A stretch of 64,000 nucleotides of DNA from Myxocyprinus asiaticus (GCF_019703515.2 NC_059393.1:15806501-15870500); one strand, 5' to 3'; shown: positions 39,889 to 52,582, counted from the stretch's first letter. Numbers and translations are program-made. Notes: a model not told the origin generated them from the sequence alone.

Positions 39889-39907
39889 GTGCGGGAATTT
39901 CCCGCAC
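39889..39907. repeat. Perfect 19-bp palindrome with a kappaB-type core
   Basis: GTGCGGGAATTTCCCGCAC is a perfect inverted repeat around one base. Its centre GGGAATTTCCC equals the symmetric NF-kappaB consensus. A partial repeat, TGCGGGAAAT, follows 30 bp later, so it may be part of a repeat. Confidence 0.6.
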
Positions 39908-40204
39908 TATGAATGCGGAACTTGCGGGAAATATTAAAATTGTGCGCAATACCTGCAATCAAGTGCCGAATTTTAGGCCCTGCTCACACTGTCTATAAAT
40001 TAACAGAGCGCACATCCAAAGCTTGGCGAGAACCATATTTTCCACGCATAAAAAAGCAGCATGTCACTGTAATAGAGACATGCCTGATATTCAACAAGTA
40101 CGCAGATAATGCACAAAAGAACACAAGTCAATTTTTCTATTCTTCTAATTCATTGCATACAGCATATTTACACTACCAACTTCTTATGAATGTGCTGTCT
40201 TTGT

Positions 40205-40385
40205 TTACAGTATATCGCTGGTGCTTGGCAGGGAATAGACTATATAATAAGACGCAGACGGTGCAATAACCGAAAGAACCTCAGAATTATATTGCAATTG
40301 GCCCAGACTATTCGAGCTTTGCACGCACAATTTCACCAAACAAAGAGCTACCACTCTTAAAATTGGGCCATATAGCTGACATATA
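40205..40385 (-). repeat. Inverse copy of the repeat at 31262-31560
   Basis: Read on the - strand: GGCCCAATTTTAAGAGTGGT, GTGAAATTGTGCGTGCAAAG and ATTGCACCGTCTGCGTC, in the same order as at 31.3 kb. Confidence 0.7.
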
Positions 40386-42333
40386 CCCAAATTAATCAGA
40401 ATCGAATCAAACTGTATCAAAATCGGAAAACCGAAACCCTGTAAATCGGAATTAAATCAAATCAATACCCAGACCTACTTTTTGATTACATGATGGACAT
40501 CTGTATCTGTAAAGATAGCCTAAATCTTAATTTATATGGATTGGTTTGAAACTTCATTTACAAAAGGCCATATCTTGAATCCATGTTTTGATATGTCATG
40601 TCAGGGTCTTCATATAATGACTGTGCTGTCGGAAATGTTGCTAGTTTAAAGAGGTTGGTTCAATAATTTTGACTACGTATTGGGGCAATGAACGCATATT
40701 GAGCAGACGAGAATTCAATGTTTGTTAGTTTTTTTTGTTTTTTACACTTCCAAATGGTGCCAATCATGTACTATGATACATGGCTGGACGATAAAAAAAA
40801 AGGTCATATTTTCAGCCAAATAAACAACTGTGATCTGATTGGAGTTTGTTCATGAGAAAACTTCCAACTGAGCTTATATGAAACTGGTAAAAAAAGTGGT
40901 GAATTCAAAGAAATCCACTGACCTATAAATTCCTTCTGATCTGACAGGATTCCCCTACACTTTTTACAACCAACGAACCCATGCCTTACTGATAACGACA
41001 GTCAGCTGAAAGGGAAATTGTTCCCCTCTACTACCATGGCATCTACTTTTGGACAACAACCAAAACAGAAGAATTACCACAGACAGATTTGTCCAATGAA
41101 TCCGTCTTTCATGCTCTCTTCCACAAACCTTCCTCATCTGACGTATCAGGAAGTGGAGATTGAACAGTAAAAGATCTTGCAAGATTACAGTTGTCATGTA
41201 TCAGACTTCAGCGCTTCCGGTTTACCAACCACCACCATCTAAGATCCAGCAGCTTTGGTAGCTCAGTTACAGATGTACTACACCACTACTTAGCAAAACA
41301 CTTACCAACTCTTAAAAGTAACAATTTCAACACATTGAACGTATGGCTGTAACAGCCTTCCAATGACACACAGATCTCATCTCTGCTAAATATAGTTTAG
41401 TTACAAATCTGGCTCCATACCAGGATGCTGTGAATCTTTTGTCAGCAAAGCCATGCTTGTGTGCCTTCATCATTCCTGAACAAGATTCTCCTGGAGTATA
41501 CTACTGGTCCCTCAGGTCTGTCCTTGGTGTGGCATGAGATTCAGTGAGACATATATACTACTACTCACCAAGAGGTGCCAAGTGTCTAAGCTGGTGCCTA
41601 ACAGACACGCAACATGGTAGGCCAGGATTCGACAACACCTGAGAACACATACTGGAGTAGCATACTGGGACTGGCTTTTGAAAATGATTGTACACACTCA
41701 TTTAAGCATGATTAATTGATCTTAATTGATCTAACTGAGATGGACAGGAATTCGTATTGAGTAGCTGTCAAGCTTTTTTTCTTCTGTGCTAAAGCAGAAG
41801 AAACATGGCCTTGTAGTTGCTTGCGACAATGTTTCTAAAATAGTACCACCCAATTTATTTACAAAAAAAAGCCACATCATGGATTCCCGCAGACAAAAAC
41901 AACTTAAGCCACCACCACACCCATTGAGAGTCCAACCTTCAGCTGCACTCCCTCTTTATCATGGGAAACAAGACAAGTATTTAGTAAGTAATGAGCAACA
42001 CCATGATGTCATTGTGTAGCTTGATATCATATTCTCACAAGCAGAGAAGGGTCGGTTGAGCTAATATTGTTGTGTTATTTTAGCATATAGCCTAGCCTTA
42101 TGTCCACTGAAAAGGCGCTAACATTTCATAACTGACCCAAATGCAATAATTATTTTTGGACCAGTTTGTAGAAGACAGAATTGGGTTTTAAAAAAGAACT
42201 ACTTACAAGGGAATATACATTTTAAAAACAAAGCACTATTGCAGATAATATTCAATGTTAGTGCCTGATTGACCTGGATCTAAACCTTTGGCAATTCTCT
42301 GTGAAATAATAGTTTTTGTTTAACGCCATAAAG

Positions 42334-42400
42334 TAGTGGTCGACTGACATGCCAATTCTATATCTAGAGCGCTAGGTGGCCAATGGCCGATATATTCATA
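42334..42400. repeat. hAT-like terminal fragment
   Basis: TAGTGGTCGACTGACATGCC resembles the ends at 8995 (inverse) and 13219. No opposite end was found. Confidence 0.35.
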
Positions 42401-44923
42401 AAGGAGCGGTCACACAACCCTGCGTGCTACATTCACTCCCATTCAAACGCATCTATACACAAGACACCAATATCGCAAACTCATGCAAAGAAATTTCGTA
42501 CAATGCTGCGTACCAAAAGTTCAAGCTCGGTGAACTCTGAACTGCGAATCTGGATGACAAGAGGATGCGTGACCAATAGAACATTAAAAAGTCTCATGCT
42601 GACCTCTTGGCTCAATTCAAAGGATACATATTTCAAAGTTGCATGTTTTTTTATTGTTGCCGGAAAATGAGTAGACAACATTTTCATTTTGGTAATTTAT
42701 CAACCAGTGTGGCATACAATATGCGGTCCAGTAAATGTTGTTTCAAAATGTAAAAATGTATCAACTACTATCACAGGTTCTTATCTTTATGTATTTAAAA
42801 ATACGTTTTAATGCTTTTTATTTGTTGTATGAAACCACATACTGATAAGTTGTGTAAAGCAGTCTTTGGTCGTCTTATATAAATGACAAGCCAAAGCATA
42901 TCATTTAAATGGTTTGTATTAGTAGCTATTAATGGATCACACAGGTTTATAGAATAAAGTTTTTTATTTTAATTTTTAATTAAGTTTTATGCAGTGTATT
43001 GAGAAACAACGTAGAAAGAAATGGCTTATTTCATATTTTACAGCAGTTATGGACGATGCAATTTTACAGTTAAACATGTTTTAATGCACAAAGTATTGAA
43101 AATCAAAATGAGTAAAAATAATTCACTTTTACAATTATTTTCACACAATACAAACATTATAAAAATGTTACTTACATATTTTCTACAGCACAATACACTT
43201 CCAACAACCAGTAGTGTATTAATAAATGAAAAGATGGGTAAAATGTTCAGTTATTTATTATTTTAAGTATGCTATAAGTCACTGCTACCAAAAACAATCA
43301 GTCTTCAGCAGAGTGAAAAGACAAAAACAGCTGTTGCAACCAGCACCAACATCTTTAAAGATGCACTCAGTGATTCCTAAGAAACACTGTTGATATTCGA
43401 ACTCAGCTGCCAAAACAAATGCACCCCTCCCTTCAGTGCTCCTTTGGAAGCTCCGCCCCCCAAATTCAGTAAGTTGCTGCTGCTAAGATAACTTGCAGAG
43501 AAGATGAGACAGTTTTACGCACACAGCTCCAGCCACTCACAACTCTCCTGCTACTAAATCTACCATCACAACATCAGCATATATGGGTTCTGTGAAACAT
43601 AGCTAAATTTATGTTACCCACCTATCCAGAAGAAAAAGAGGGCTCCAAGCCCTTGACTTATCATAATCCTTTTTTTAAGCTTATATTCGTCTGACCTTTT
43701 TCTCTTGGTCTGTTTCTCAGCCATATGTCCTCCTTGGAGTTTAGAAAGTTTGCATCAGCCAGATTTGCCATGGATCTTCTAATGAATTTCCCTATCACTC
43801 CGCCCCCATCACCCATCCTGTGCACGCCCAAGAACCACCCTCTGTTGCTGATTGGCTGGAGTATTGTTGTGTGGATCGGTCTGATCCACTTTGTTTTTGT
43901 CCCATTTACAGAGCCAGGCCTGAGTACAAATACTAGATTTTTTTTCAGCCCACCCACACAACAGACAGCTAGCAGACTGTGAGGAAATATTTGCAGAAAT
44001 TGACAAAAAGTGTATTAGATTAGAATTACTGAGCGCATCATTAAGTCTACGAGTGTCCCAACCTGCAATCAAAAGCCATCCACACACTCGCAGTCTTCAC
44101 GTGTACTTGCACACTAGTGGCCAAACACCGGAAATACGTAAGACAAGTGGGTAAGTAGGCAAGACCAAAACCGCCAGTGTGGGTATTGGGACAGGGCCCA
44201 TCTCCCACCTTAATTGATTTACTTGTATGCCTAAACCTGTAAAACTACCCGGTATTACCTCAGCTATCATACAACAACCTGTAATAGTCATGCATGGATA
44301 AGCACGATAACAGTCATTTCTAACATTTCCACATTAAGTGCCGTAAATAAACCCGACTAACAGCTAATGCTGACTAACTCATCAACTCCAATTAGCAGAC
44401 GAGCTAAATAACTAGATTATCCCACTTAAAAATGTGAACTACTCCGAACGTTCTCCTCACACATGTAATAATGTTTCGCGATAGTAATATTACTGCCAGA
44501 GTTCGATTACACGAGTCGGGCTAAACTGACGTTTAAGTTAGGTTAAGTTTGTAAATACACTGTTTATCTCAACAGTCCAGTTGCTAGCAAAGCTAATGTT
44601 AAGTCCTAGACCAAAGCCAGCTAACACACAAAAAACAACCATGAATCAATCACTCATTTATTTAGCAAAGAGACAAGAAATAAGAGCAAAGTCTTAATAT
44701 TTGTGTTGTTTTGCATGCTTCCCTCAGATTAAAATATAATGCTGAATGGGGGTGGGGGGTTAACTAGCCGGCTAAAAGTGGCACGCGCACGGACGCACAC
44801 GCTAGTGTGATAGCTTAGCTCGCTATCTGGCCCATCTTCAGCAAACTTGTGACCAACTTGGACTCAATCTAAACACTCTTAAAACCCTCGAAACAACTCA
44901 AGCGTCTCTTTATAAGAACTTAC

Positions 44924-45110
44924 CGAGAAGATAAAGCGCTTTATAATCTTCTGAGGGGTCTTCACACGTAAAGTTGTTGTTATTTAGCCCGGTATTTGTG
45001 TGTAAAAGTATCCCAAGGATCCCCTCAGTATGTGTATCCGCCCTGCCCGCTGCCGCTCCGGTCGCCAAATAAAGATCCTCGCAGCTGCCTACACATGGAC
45101 CCGAGTCACC
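44924..45110 (-). other. gatad2a: Probable untranslated first exon of gatad2a
   Basis: A CpG-rich stretch on the - strand ends in a consensus donor, TCTCG|GTAAGT. It follows an NRF1 palindrome by only a few bases. gatad2a coding exon 1 needs a 5' exon upstream, and this is the best promoter-like sequence on that strand. The distance makes intron 1 about 22.9 kb. The start position is approximate. An ORF through here exists but looks like chance. Confidence 0.6.
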
Positions 45111-45115
45111 GCAGC

Positions 45116-45125
45116 GCGCATGCGC
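45116..45125. promoter_or_regulatory. Palindromic NRF1 motif
   Basis: GCGCATGCGC, extended to CGCGCATGCGCA, is a canonical NRF1 site. Such sites typically lie within about 50 bp of TATA-less CpG promoters. It marks the likely gatad2a start. Confidence 0.7.
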
Positions 45126-45232
45126 ACTGGCGCACTGAGCCACATTACCAGGGGTTTTAAAATGAGGAAGAGCATCCTCTCGTTTTAATTTTGACCCCAT
45201 ACTCACCCTTACAAATATTTACCATGGTAACC

Positions 45233-45523
45233 ATAGTTTCCACCAAAATACCTTTGTTATTGTTGCTACAACAGAGCTGTGGTAATTTGGTATTAGCCAC
45301 CACAACAAAATGATAGAAAGATTTGGAATGATTGCAGCTTTCGATAATATTTTAAAATCATGTTCATGCTTGAATGTGTATCTGTTTTATGTATGTAAAA
45401 TGTATGCATGCCTATGTTTATACCCATGGAAGATTCTGAAAACTTTGACACTGTCTGGAGTTCCCATTTTAATGTGTTACGGTTTTATCACTGTAATAAC
45501 GACGGTATTTTGGTGGAAACTAT
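45233..45523. mobile_element. Short MITE beside the gatad2a promoter
   Basis: ATAGTTTCCACCAAAATACC at 45233-45252 is exactly inverted at 45504-45523. The body is about 290 bp with no coding capacity. It sits some 110 bp upstream of the NRF1 motif on the gatad2a strand. Confidence 0.72.
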
Positions 45524-45638
45524 TCATTTCCTACCCCATTATCTATGAATGAAAATGGTACGAAAATAGACCCAATGTTAATTAATGTCTTATTGAATTA
45601 CAAAATTACTTAAAATTGTGTAAACCTTGAGAGCACTG

Positions 45639-46321
45639 TTAAAGGAATAGTCTAAATTGAAAATTCTCTCACAATTTACTCACCGTCATGCTATTCCAGA
45701 TGTGAATGACTTTCTTCTGCTGAACACAAATGAAGATTTTTAGAAGAATATCTCAGCTCTGTCGGTCCATACAATGCAAGTGAATGGGTAACAAAATGTT
45801 GAAGCTTCAAAAGTACATGAAGGCAGCATAAAAGTAATCCATATGACTCCAGTGGTTAAATCTTAATCTTCAGAAGTGATATGACAGGTGTGGGTGAGAA
45901 ACAGAACAATATTTAAGTCCTTTTTACCACAAATCTCTACTTTCACTTTCTTCTTTAGTTTTTTTGACAATTCACATTTTTTGTGCATATCACCACCTAC
46001 TGGGCAGGGAGGAGAAAAGTTTTTTTAGAGTAAAAAAGGACTTAAATATTGATCTGTTTTTCACCCACAACTATCATCTCACTTCTGTAGATATAGATTT
46101 AATCACTTAAATCCATGGATTACTTTTATGTTGCCTTTATGTGCATTTTAGAGCATTTTGGTCACCATTAATTTGCACTGTATGGACCTACAGAGCTGAG
46201 ATATTCTTCTAAAAATCTTTGTTTGTGTTTAGCAGAATAAACAATTCAGACACATCTGGGATGGCATGAGGGTGAGTAAATGATGAGAGAATTTTCATTT
46301 TTGGGTGAACTATCCCGTTAA
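45639..46321. mobile_element. TTAA-flanked foldback MITE, copy 1
   Basis: TTAA borders both ends (45639-45642, 46318-46321). The right end ATTTTTGGGTGAACTATCCC and the degenerate left end GGAATAGTCTAAATTGAAAA belong to a family very common in cyprinid genomes. The two halves are inverted copies (TCCATATGACTCCAGTGGTT region against its mirror). A TTAA duplication fits piggyBac or Kolobok type movers. Confidence 0.8.
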
Positions 46322-47383
46322 CTGTTAGAATATTAAAATCATATAATTTTACACTTTTATGGTTTTGTAGATATAATATTGTTTTTGTGCATGATTTACG
46401 TGCTTGCATACAAGTAATACTCTCATTTTTATATGTAGTACTAGCCCCCCTATAAGGGTAGTTGATGAATAACATGGACATTGACTTTTGCATATAACAA
46501 GTATATAACATGCTGTAATTTGTGGTCACCATTTCCAATTTTTTAAAAACATTTTTATTTATTTAATTTTATTTTTGCAGTTCACTTAAAAAGTTTTGTG
46601 GTCAGAATTTTTTTAATTTATTTTTTTAAGTACAAGTATTCCATGAAGTTATAATTAAGCAATAATAAGAGAAAATATTTCAAAAACGTTTTAGATGGAG
46701 TGTAGCATGCCATAATGCAGGACATTGCTCTCATGGCTTGAAATGTCATGTCAGCTACTCAAATACACCCTTTTGAGCTCAGAATTCAAAAACATGCTGA
46801 TAACAAAGTATGCTTAGAAGGTGTGCAACACCCAAGTAGGCTATTTGCCTGCTAAAGAGCTGGTAAAAAAATAAATAATAATATATGTAAATGTAATGTA
46901 TTTTGAATACATAATATCTCTATATTTATTTCAACCGACAATGTAAAAGCCTCTGATGTAAACACGTAATGACTGTGTCCTCTGGGACAAAATCATCTTC
47001 CTCCAGGGGGCGCTACACGGCTCAGAAAGCCGAAATCCCAAATGAACCGCATTAAAATTCCAGCACTTTTTAGGGTTATTTAAGATTTATGCACACTACA
47101 AAGTGTAACAGTTTAAATACACATTGATTCCAAGGTTTCGTACCTGACGTATGAATAAGAATCCGCCACAACAATCTCTATTAAATTATTAAAAAAAAAT
47201 AAAAAATAAAAAAAAATAAAAATAAAAATTGAATCCAGGCATCACAAACGACCGTGATTGGTCCACCCTTGCCCATCGCTGAGAAAAGTATCACATACCG
47301 CGTGACGTCACTGTTAATTTCTATGCAAATCAGGCACAAACCAAAACTAATCTCGTTGTATTTACACAATAACCCTAAAATAC

Positions 47384-47777
47384 CTTTAAAACCATGAATA
47401 TCATCAATTTCAGTGGGATCCATAAACTTACCAAGTCCATCAGCGGCTTGAATTTGTTTTCGTTTGTTTTGATCACGGCGACTATGATTGTGGCCCAGGT
47501 AAAGCTCCGGATCAGGATGCAGTTCCGTGGGCCTTTTATCCACAAAATGAAAGGAGCACACGTAAACTCTCTTCGGAGGGGTTTTTAATTTCAGAGCCGC
47601 AAGCCAGGCCTGTTTCCTCTCATCATTCCTCGGCATTGAGTGTAACGCGTACGGCGCCGGACACGGACATTCACTACGAATCTTTTGGTGATCTATACAA
47701 AAATTGTCTTGAAAACTCTTCAGCTTTTTTGAGTTGTTGTAGCAGCCAGCAACAGCACAGGTGGACCCGGAGCTCAT
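47384..47777 (-). CDS. THAP-type zinc-finger coding exon (partial gene)
   Basis: The ATG at 47777-47775 (context AAAATGA, A at -3) opens 131 codons plus one base before a donor AAAG|GTATTT. A C2CH THAP-like module is seen: C7, C12, W58, C74 and H77 (CSFHFVDKRPTEL). The spacing between C12 and C74 is 61 residues, longer than usual for THAP, with extra cysteines in SECPCP. THAP domains bind DNA and are shared by host factors and by P-element or Harbinger-type transposon proteins; the FHFVDKRPTE style resembles the latter (memory, not searched). The frame runs on to 47181 through a poly-F stretch that looks intronic. No further THAP-gene exon was recognised. An ETS-like CCGGAAG and CpG-rich DNA upstream (47640-47870) could be its promoter. 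Confidence 0.65.
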
Positions 47778-47870
47778 TTTCAACACTGATACGTCGGATT
47801 CGCCTTGTACGTACGTGAAGAAAGAATAAGGGGACCGGAAGCTGAACACCGGCAAACGGAAATACGGAGA
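47640..47870 (-). promoter_or_regulatory. CpG-rich promoter-like patch around the THAP exon start
   Basis: Several CpGs (CGCGTACGGCGCCGG, ACGTCGGATTCG) and an ACCGGAAGC ETS-type motif near 47833 cluster around the THAP ATG, in contrast to AT-rich flanks. Confidence 0.35.
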
Positions 47871-48394
47871 CGTCATGGAAGCGCCTATTTGTATGAGTAC
47901 AAATTGTAAGAACATATATGGAAAGAGCAAATACATGTAGTAATACAAAAGGTGACAACAATCAAATATACAAATGTACGGTTAAAATATGGCATTTAGA
48001 TGAATTGTTTACTCTTGGTCCGCTGCATAATCTCTTTTTCTAATTATGCTACAGCATCATAGTGTCCATACACGATTTTATATATAATACACAACATAGA
48101 CTATTTGTAGAAACTTTTCAAGACAGCATTTAGGCATATAGAATTGTTTACCACTTGTTTGTCAATAACTGGAACTAGTAGGCGCTTTTGGCATATTTGT
48201 AGCGTATTGTTATTGTATAAAATGATCAATAAAATGATCAATAAAAAAATCTAGGCTGTTTAAAATAAGCCTTAAGGCCGTCTTCAGTAATAACAGCATC
48301 ATCTTCATTTGAAGTCATTGGACACAGGCGACAACTCAGAGTGCAGTGGCGACATCTGCTGGTTGTTTTGAGGAAAGGCATGCAATTTCACACT

Positions 48395-48939
48395 TTAAAG
48401 GGACGGTTCACCTAAAAATGAAAATTCTCTCATTTACTCGCCTTAATGGCATCCCAGATGTGTATGACTTTCTTTTTTCTGCTGAACACAAACTAAACAT
48501 TTTGGAAGAATATTTCAGCTCTGTAGACCCTCCCAATGCAAGTGAATGGTGACCAGAACTTTGAAGCTCCAAAAAGGACACAAAGGAGCATAAAAGTAAT
48601 CCATATGTCTCCAGTGGTTTAATCTATGTCTTCAGAAGTGATATGATAGGTGTGGGTGAGAAACAGATCAATATTTAAGACATTTTTAAACTATAAATCT
48701 CCACTTTCACTTTCACTTTCTTCTTCTTTTGTTTTTGCTGATTCGCATTCTCCATGCATTTCGCCACCTACTCGGCAGGGAGGAGAATTTGTTGAAAAAA
48801 AAAAAAGGACTTAAATATTGATGTTTCTCACCCACACCTATCATATCACTTCAGAAGGCATGGATTAAACCACTCCAGTTTTATGGATTACTTTTATGCT
48901 GCCTTTATTTGCTTTTTGGAGCTTCAAATATACCTTTAA
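48395..48939. mobile_element. TTAA-flanked foldback MITE, copy 2
   Basis: The left end TTAAAGGGACGGTTCACCTA leads into AAAATGAAAATTCTCTCATT and a large internal inverted repeat (GATATGATAGGTGTGGGTGA against CACCCACACCTATCATATCA). The right terminus has lost the GGGTGAAC end; a TTAA at 48936-48939 may be the boundary. Confidence 0.72.
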
Positions 48940-49695
48940 TGATCAAAATGAGGTAGATTCTTATTGAAGAAACGCACTACTGTAAAGTAATATATAATAT
49001 ATACTGTATATACTAGGCTACATATCCAAACCAGTAAATTAAAATATACTATATACCAATATAGATATTGTACTCTGAAATTTCTACATTATTTTAGAAA
49101 AATGTAATATTTTAAAACATTGAGTACTTGTACTACATTATGTTTGATTAAATGGTTTTCAATGAATTTAAGTTAAATATAATTAATTGTATAGTAAATT
49201 ATAGATACATTATAAATATAGTAAATAATTACTAATTATAACTGGCATCAAATGTGCTTAGCACTGTACCGTCTCCTGCACTGTACTATGTTAGAATACA
49301 TCAACAGCTATACTCCAAATAAACATGTTTAATTTACTCATATATAAATATGCATATTTTTTACAGGCGTGAGTAAATATCAGGCCTAAGTTTGTTTTCC
49401 CCACTTTATAAGACAGTTTCAAAGTGAGTAGTATGAAACATTAACAAGCATCTATAATTAAAAATAATAGTTTATCTTATGAAAAATAAATAAATGAAAT
49501 TATGAAAAATGTATAATTTTCCAAAGTGTGCCTCATACCCTCATAGTCTGACCACTAGAGGGAAGCAACGACTAAGATATCCGTAAAATGAGCACCAAAG
49601 CTATGCCTTCTGATCAGCAATCAGATAAATGAGTCTGATAAATTACTCAAAGTCTGATAATTAGCCAAATCTTAGATCTTACAATATCATAAAGG

Positions 49696-49697
<2 letters not shown>

Positions 49698-49726
<29 letters not shown>
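49698..49726. repeat. (ATT)n microsatellite
   Basis: About nine uninterrupted TAT/ATT units. Confidence 0.85.
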
Positions 49727-49729
<3 letters not shown>

Positions 49730-50170
49730 GTTTTTATTAGTTCTTGCTCTAAAAGAACAGTACCTGATCAATGTTGAGTCAATTTGGCCTCTGCCACTAG
49801 ATGGCAGCATTATACAGTAATTTAAGGGGTTGACTGGACCCTTATTGACTGGAGAGTAACATACATTCCTATGGAGTGATATATAAAATGTATCCAACAT
49901 CCTTATAGTTTGTCAGCAAGTTACGCCATTAAAATCAGATCAGATTAGTCTGGTGTTTTATTTTGTAAAAATACAATTCAATAATAGATACTTGGCTGCT
50001 TTTCTTGGGATTGTTGTGAAGACTTTGGGGGGGCATTTCATTTGTTTGTTCACCTGACGAAACAATAAAAAAAAACATCTTTCTAAAAAAACATCCTTAA
50101 AACTCCAGAAAACACCAGTTCTAGGTGCTTATTACAGCTTTACACAGTGCATGACTTCAGAGAGACTCTA

Positions 50171-51012
50171 CACTGTAAAAAAATAAAATAATAATAAATA
50201 AATAAAAAATCCTGTTGTTTTTACAAAAAAAAAAAAAAACATAAATATATAAAAATGTAAAAAACTTTATAGAACAACCTGTACATTTTACAGTTTAAAA
50301 CTGTTGTAATTTACATGACCACAATGGCACTGTAATAATAATAATAATAATAATAATTTGTTAAATTTACAGTAAAATACGTCATAAACAAGGTTAGCCT
50401 TCTGAAACTGTAAAAATCTGCTTTTTACTTTATAAGGTATTGTTAATCACCGTAAAAATGACAGAAGGGCACATGATGACATGAAGTTCATCAATAATGG
50501 CTCTTCCAGGATCAGTGATCAATAAACATGTAGAGACAGTGTTCAGTATCACAGACAAACACTAATCACCATCAGGATAACATGTGTGAAATTTAAATAA
50601 TGCAGTAAACATTAACTAAACTACATTAAATATAACACAGAACACCCCAATGTACATAACTGATATTAAGAATAAGAAGAAACATAACTATTGCCATAAA
50701 ATATAATGAAATGTAATGGGTCATGCAGGGAATTGTGGGAATTTCTTTTTTTTCCTGTAATTTTAACAATAATTTACTGTAAAAAAATGCATGTACTCTC
50801 ATGTTAAACATAATGTAATTATAAAGGAAAATCCTAAAATTTTACATCTAGAAAATGTAATTTTTACAACATTTTATTGTAAAAATTCTGTATTGTCTTT
50901 TAAAATATATTAAATGTTTTACTGTATATTTTACAGTTAATACTCACTAATCAATTAATGTTTTATTTATTTTTACAGTCTTTTACCGTTAAAATTACCG
51001 ACATTTTCAGTG
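50171..51012. mobile_element. TA-flanked MITE with CACTG ends
   Basis: CACTGTAAAAA at the left and TTTTCAGTG at the right are inverted, flanked by TA on both sides (50169-50170, 51013-51014). The interior is filled with TTTACAGT/ACTGTAAA motifs, a (AAT)n run at 50334-50358 and no ORF. Confidence 0.65.
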
Positions 51013-52378
51013 TAGGTACATCTATCCCTCACAGCCTCGTTTTCATTCCCGACAGACAAAAAAATAAATAAAAATAAAAATAAAAAATGGCTACATTGCC
51101 AAGTACCTATAGCCCTAGGAAGGGCTGTAATCTAATTTGCATGTATTTAAATGGTAGCCACATGAATAATTTACACAAGGCTGGAAGCAGACTAGCAGAA
51201 GTACTGTGGCGGAAATCTAAGACGTGTTTAGAAATCTCTGGTACAATCAGCTTCAGGCCACAACAAAAGCCAACGTTTGAAAACTCAAAAGCTATGCTTC
51301 CTACTGCTTAAAACAGACGTGGCACTGCTTGTTATCGCTCACAGATATTCCATTAAGGTCGTTTTGGCAGATCCACAAGCATCCACTCAGTGGAGCCCGC
51401 CATAAATTTTCCCGCATTAAAAGGCCTCGCGCGACATTATGAAAAGGCGCGAATAGCCTTGTAAACCTCGCAAGTTAAAATGCAAGGGGACATTTTCAAA
51501 AAGGTACCCAGAATGAATAACATTCACAAGACAAATGTCATTTTCAGAGGAAAAACCTCTTTATTTACGTAGCCCATATTTTTTTTTAACACTTTGCCTT
51601 TAACTTACAGCCAAGGTTTCTACAGTCTTGTTCATTTTATATGAAAGAGCATATTGCCACTTATCAAGGGGTGGTGCTGTAAAAGTGTTTAGGGTCAATG
51701 CATTACTGAACCGGGATTGGTTCATCCATTAGAGTTCCCCCTCAGCCAATCAGATGCACCCATCCTGTTGTTTTCATGTGTGGAGGGTCTGCATTCTCTC
51801 AGACTCAATGGGATGATTTGAAAACAAATTACAGGGTACAGCGGGGTAAAAGGCTCCATTGATTTTATTTTCTCCCAAACCACTAAATAGCAACAAAAAC
51901 TACCACAGCACTTTCCTAAACACCTGTTTGTCACTATGCACTGGAAAATGTCCCTGTTTCATGAGATCTTTGCATGTGGTGTCTAAAGGCTGATATTGAG
52001 GCAATTTGATCAAATTTGTTATTATTTTTTAAAATGTTGCAAATTTATGTAGCTAATGAAAATCCCTAAAATTAACACATTTCTTTTTAGACAAAATATT
52101 TATTTATAATTTTCAGTTTTGTTTAAGGTCATTAAATCAAACATTTATCAACAACTGTCCAGTAAGTGTAAGGATAGCATATGGGGTTAAAAAAAAAAAA
52201 AAGAAAAGCCCCCCTGTTACAGGGGTTAAAGGCCCCTATGAAACACGTTGTTTTTCTTAAGTAGGGCTAATAGATTTGTTTTGAAAAATGTTCAAAGTGG
52301 GCTCACATTGACTCATCCAATCATAATAGAGATTAGTTTGTTTATAGAATACTTGAGATGTAATAAAATGCCAAATGT

Positions 52379-52383
<5 letters not shown>

Positions 52384-52431
<48 letters not shown>
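52384..52431. repeat. (AT)24 microsatellite
   Basis: An uninterrupted AT dinucleotide run. Confidence 0.92.
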
Positions 52432-52437
<6 letters not shown>

Positions 52438-52582
52438 TTCCTTAAGGGGTGCCTTTAGCCCCATTGTACCCTACATAATTGAAGCATTCAAATAGAGTGA
52501 CCCTCCCTCTACAATCTGAAGATGGTAGAATGAGTTTCTAGAAAATGCACTACTGTTTGGTTCAAACAGCCAAATTTAAGTA

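Larger units (their letters stand above)
22047..44923. other. Probable gatad2a intron 1
   Basis: If the first exon is at 44924-45110, this 22.9-kb stretch is one intron. No other supported coding exon was seen in it. It is filled with DNA transposons described separately. Stretches 26086-31260, 32640-34257, 38146-40200 and 40484-44900 show no clear feature beyond small repeats. Confidence 0.55.

Noticed and set aside
44910..45206. 98-codon - strand ORF across the promoter region
   Set aside because: It runs through the NRF1 motif and the donor; composition rather than coding explains it. The exon is better read as untranslated.
46209..46538. 109-codon - strand ORF
   Set aside because: It overlaps the end of the TTAA foldback element; the sequence HPKMKILSSFTHPHAIPDV is the element's terminus translated.
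47181..47383. Extension of the THAP reading frame to a total of 255 codons
   Set aside because: Beyond the AAAG|GTATTT donor the residues become low-complexity phenylalanine/leucine from an A/T-rich run, as expected of intron sequence. The part before the chosen ATG also looks non-coding.
52248..52445. ORF ending in an isoleucine-tyrosine repeat
   Set aside because: It is the translated (AT)n microsatellite.
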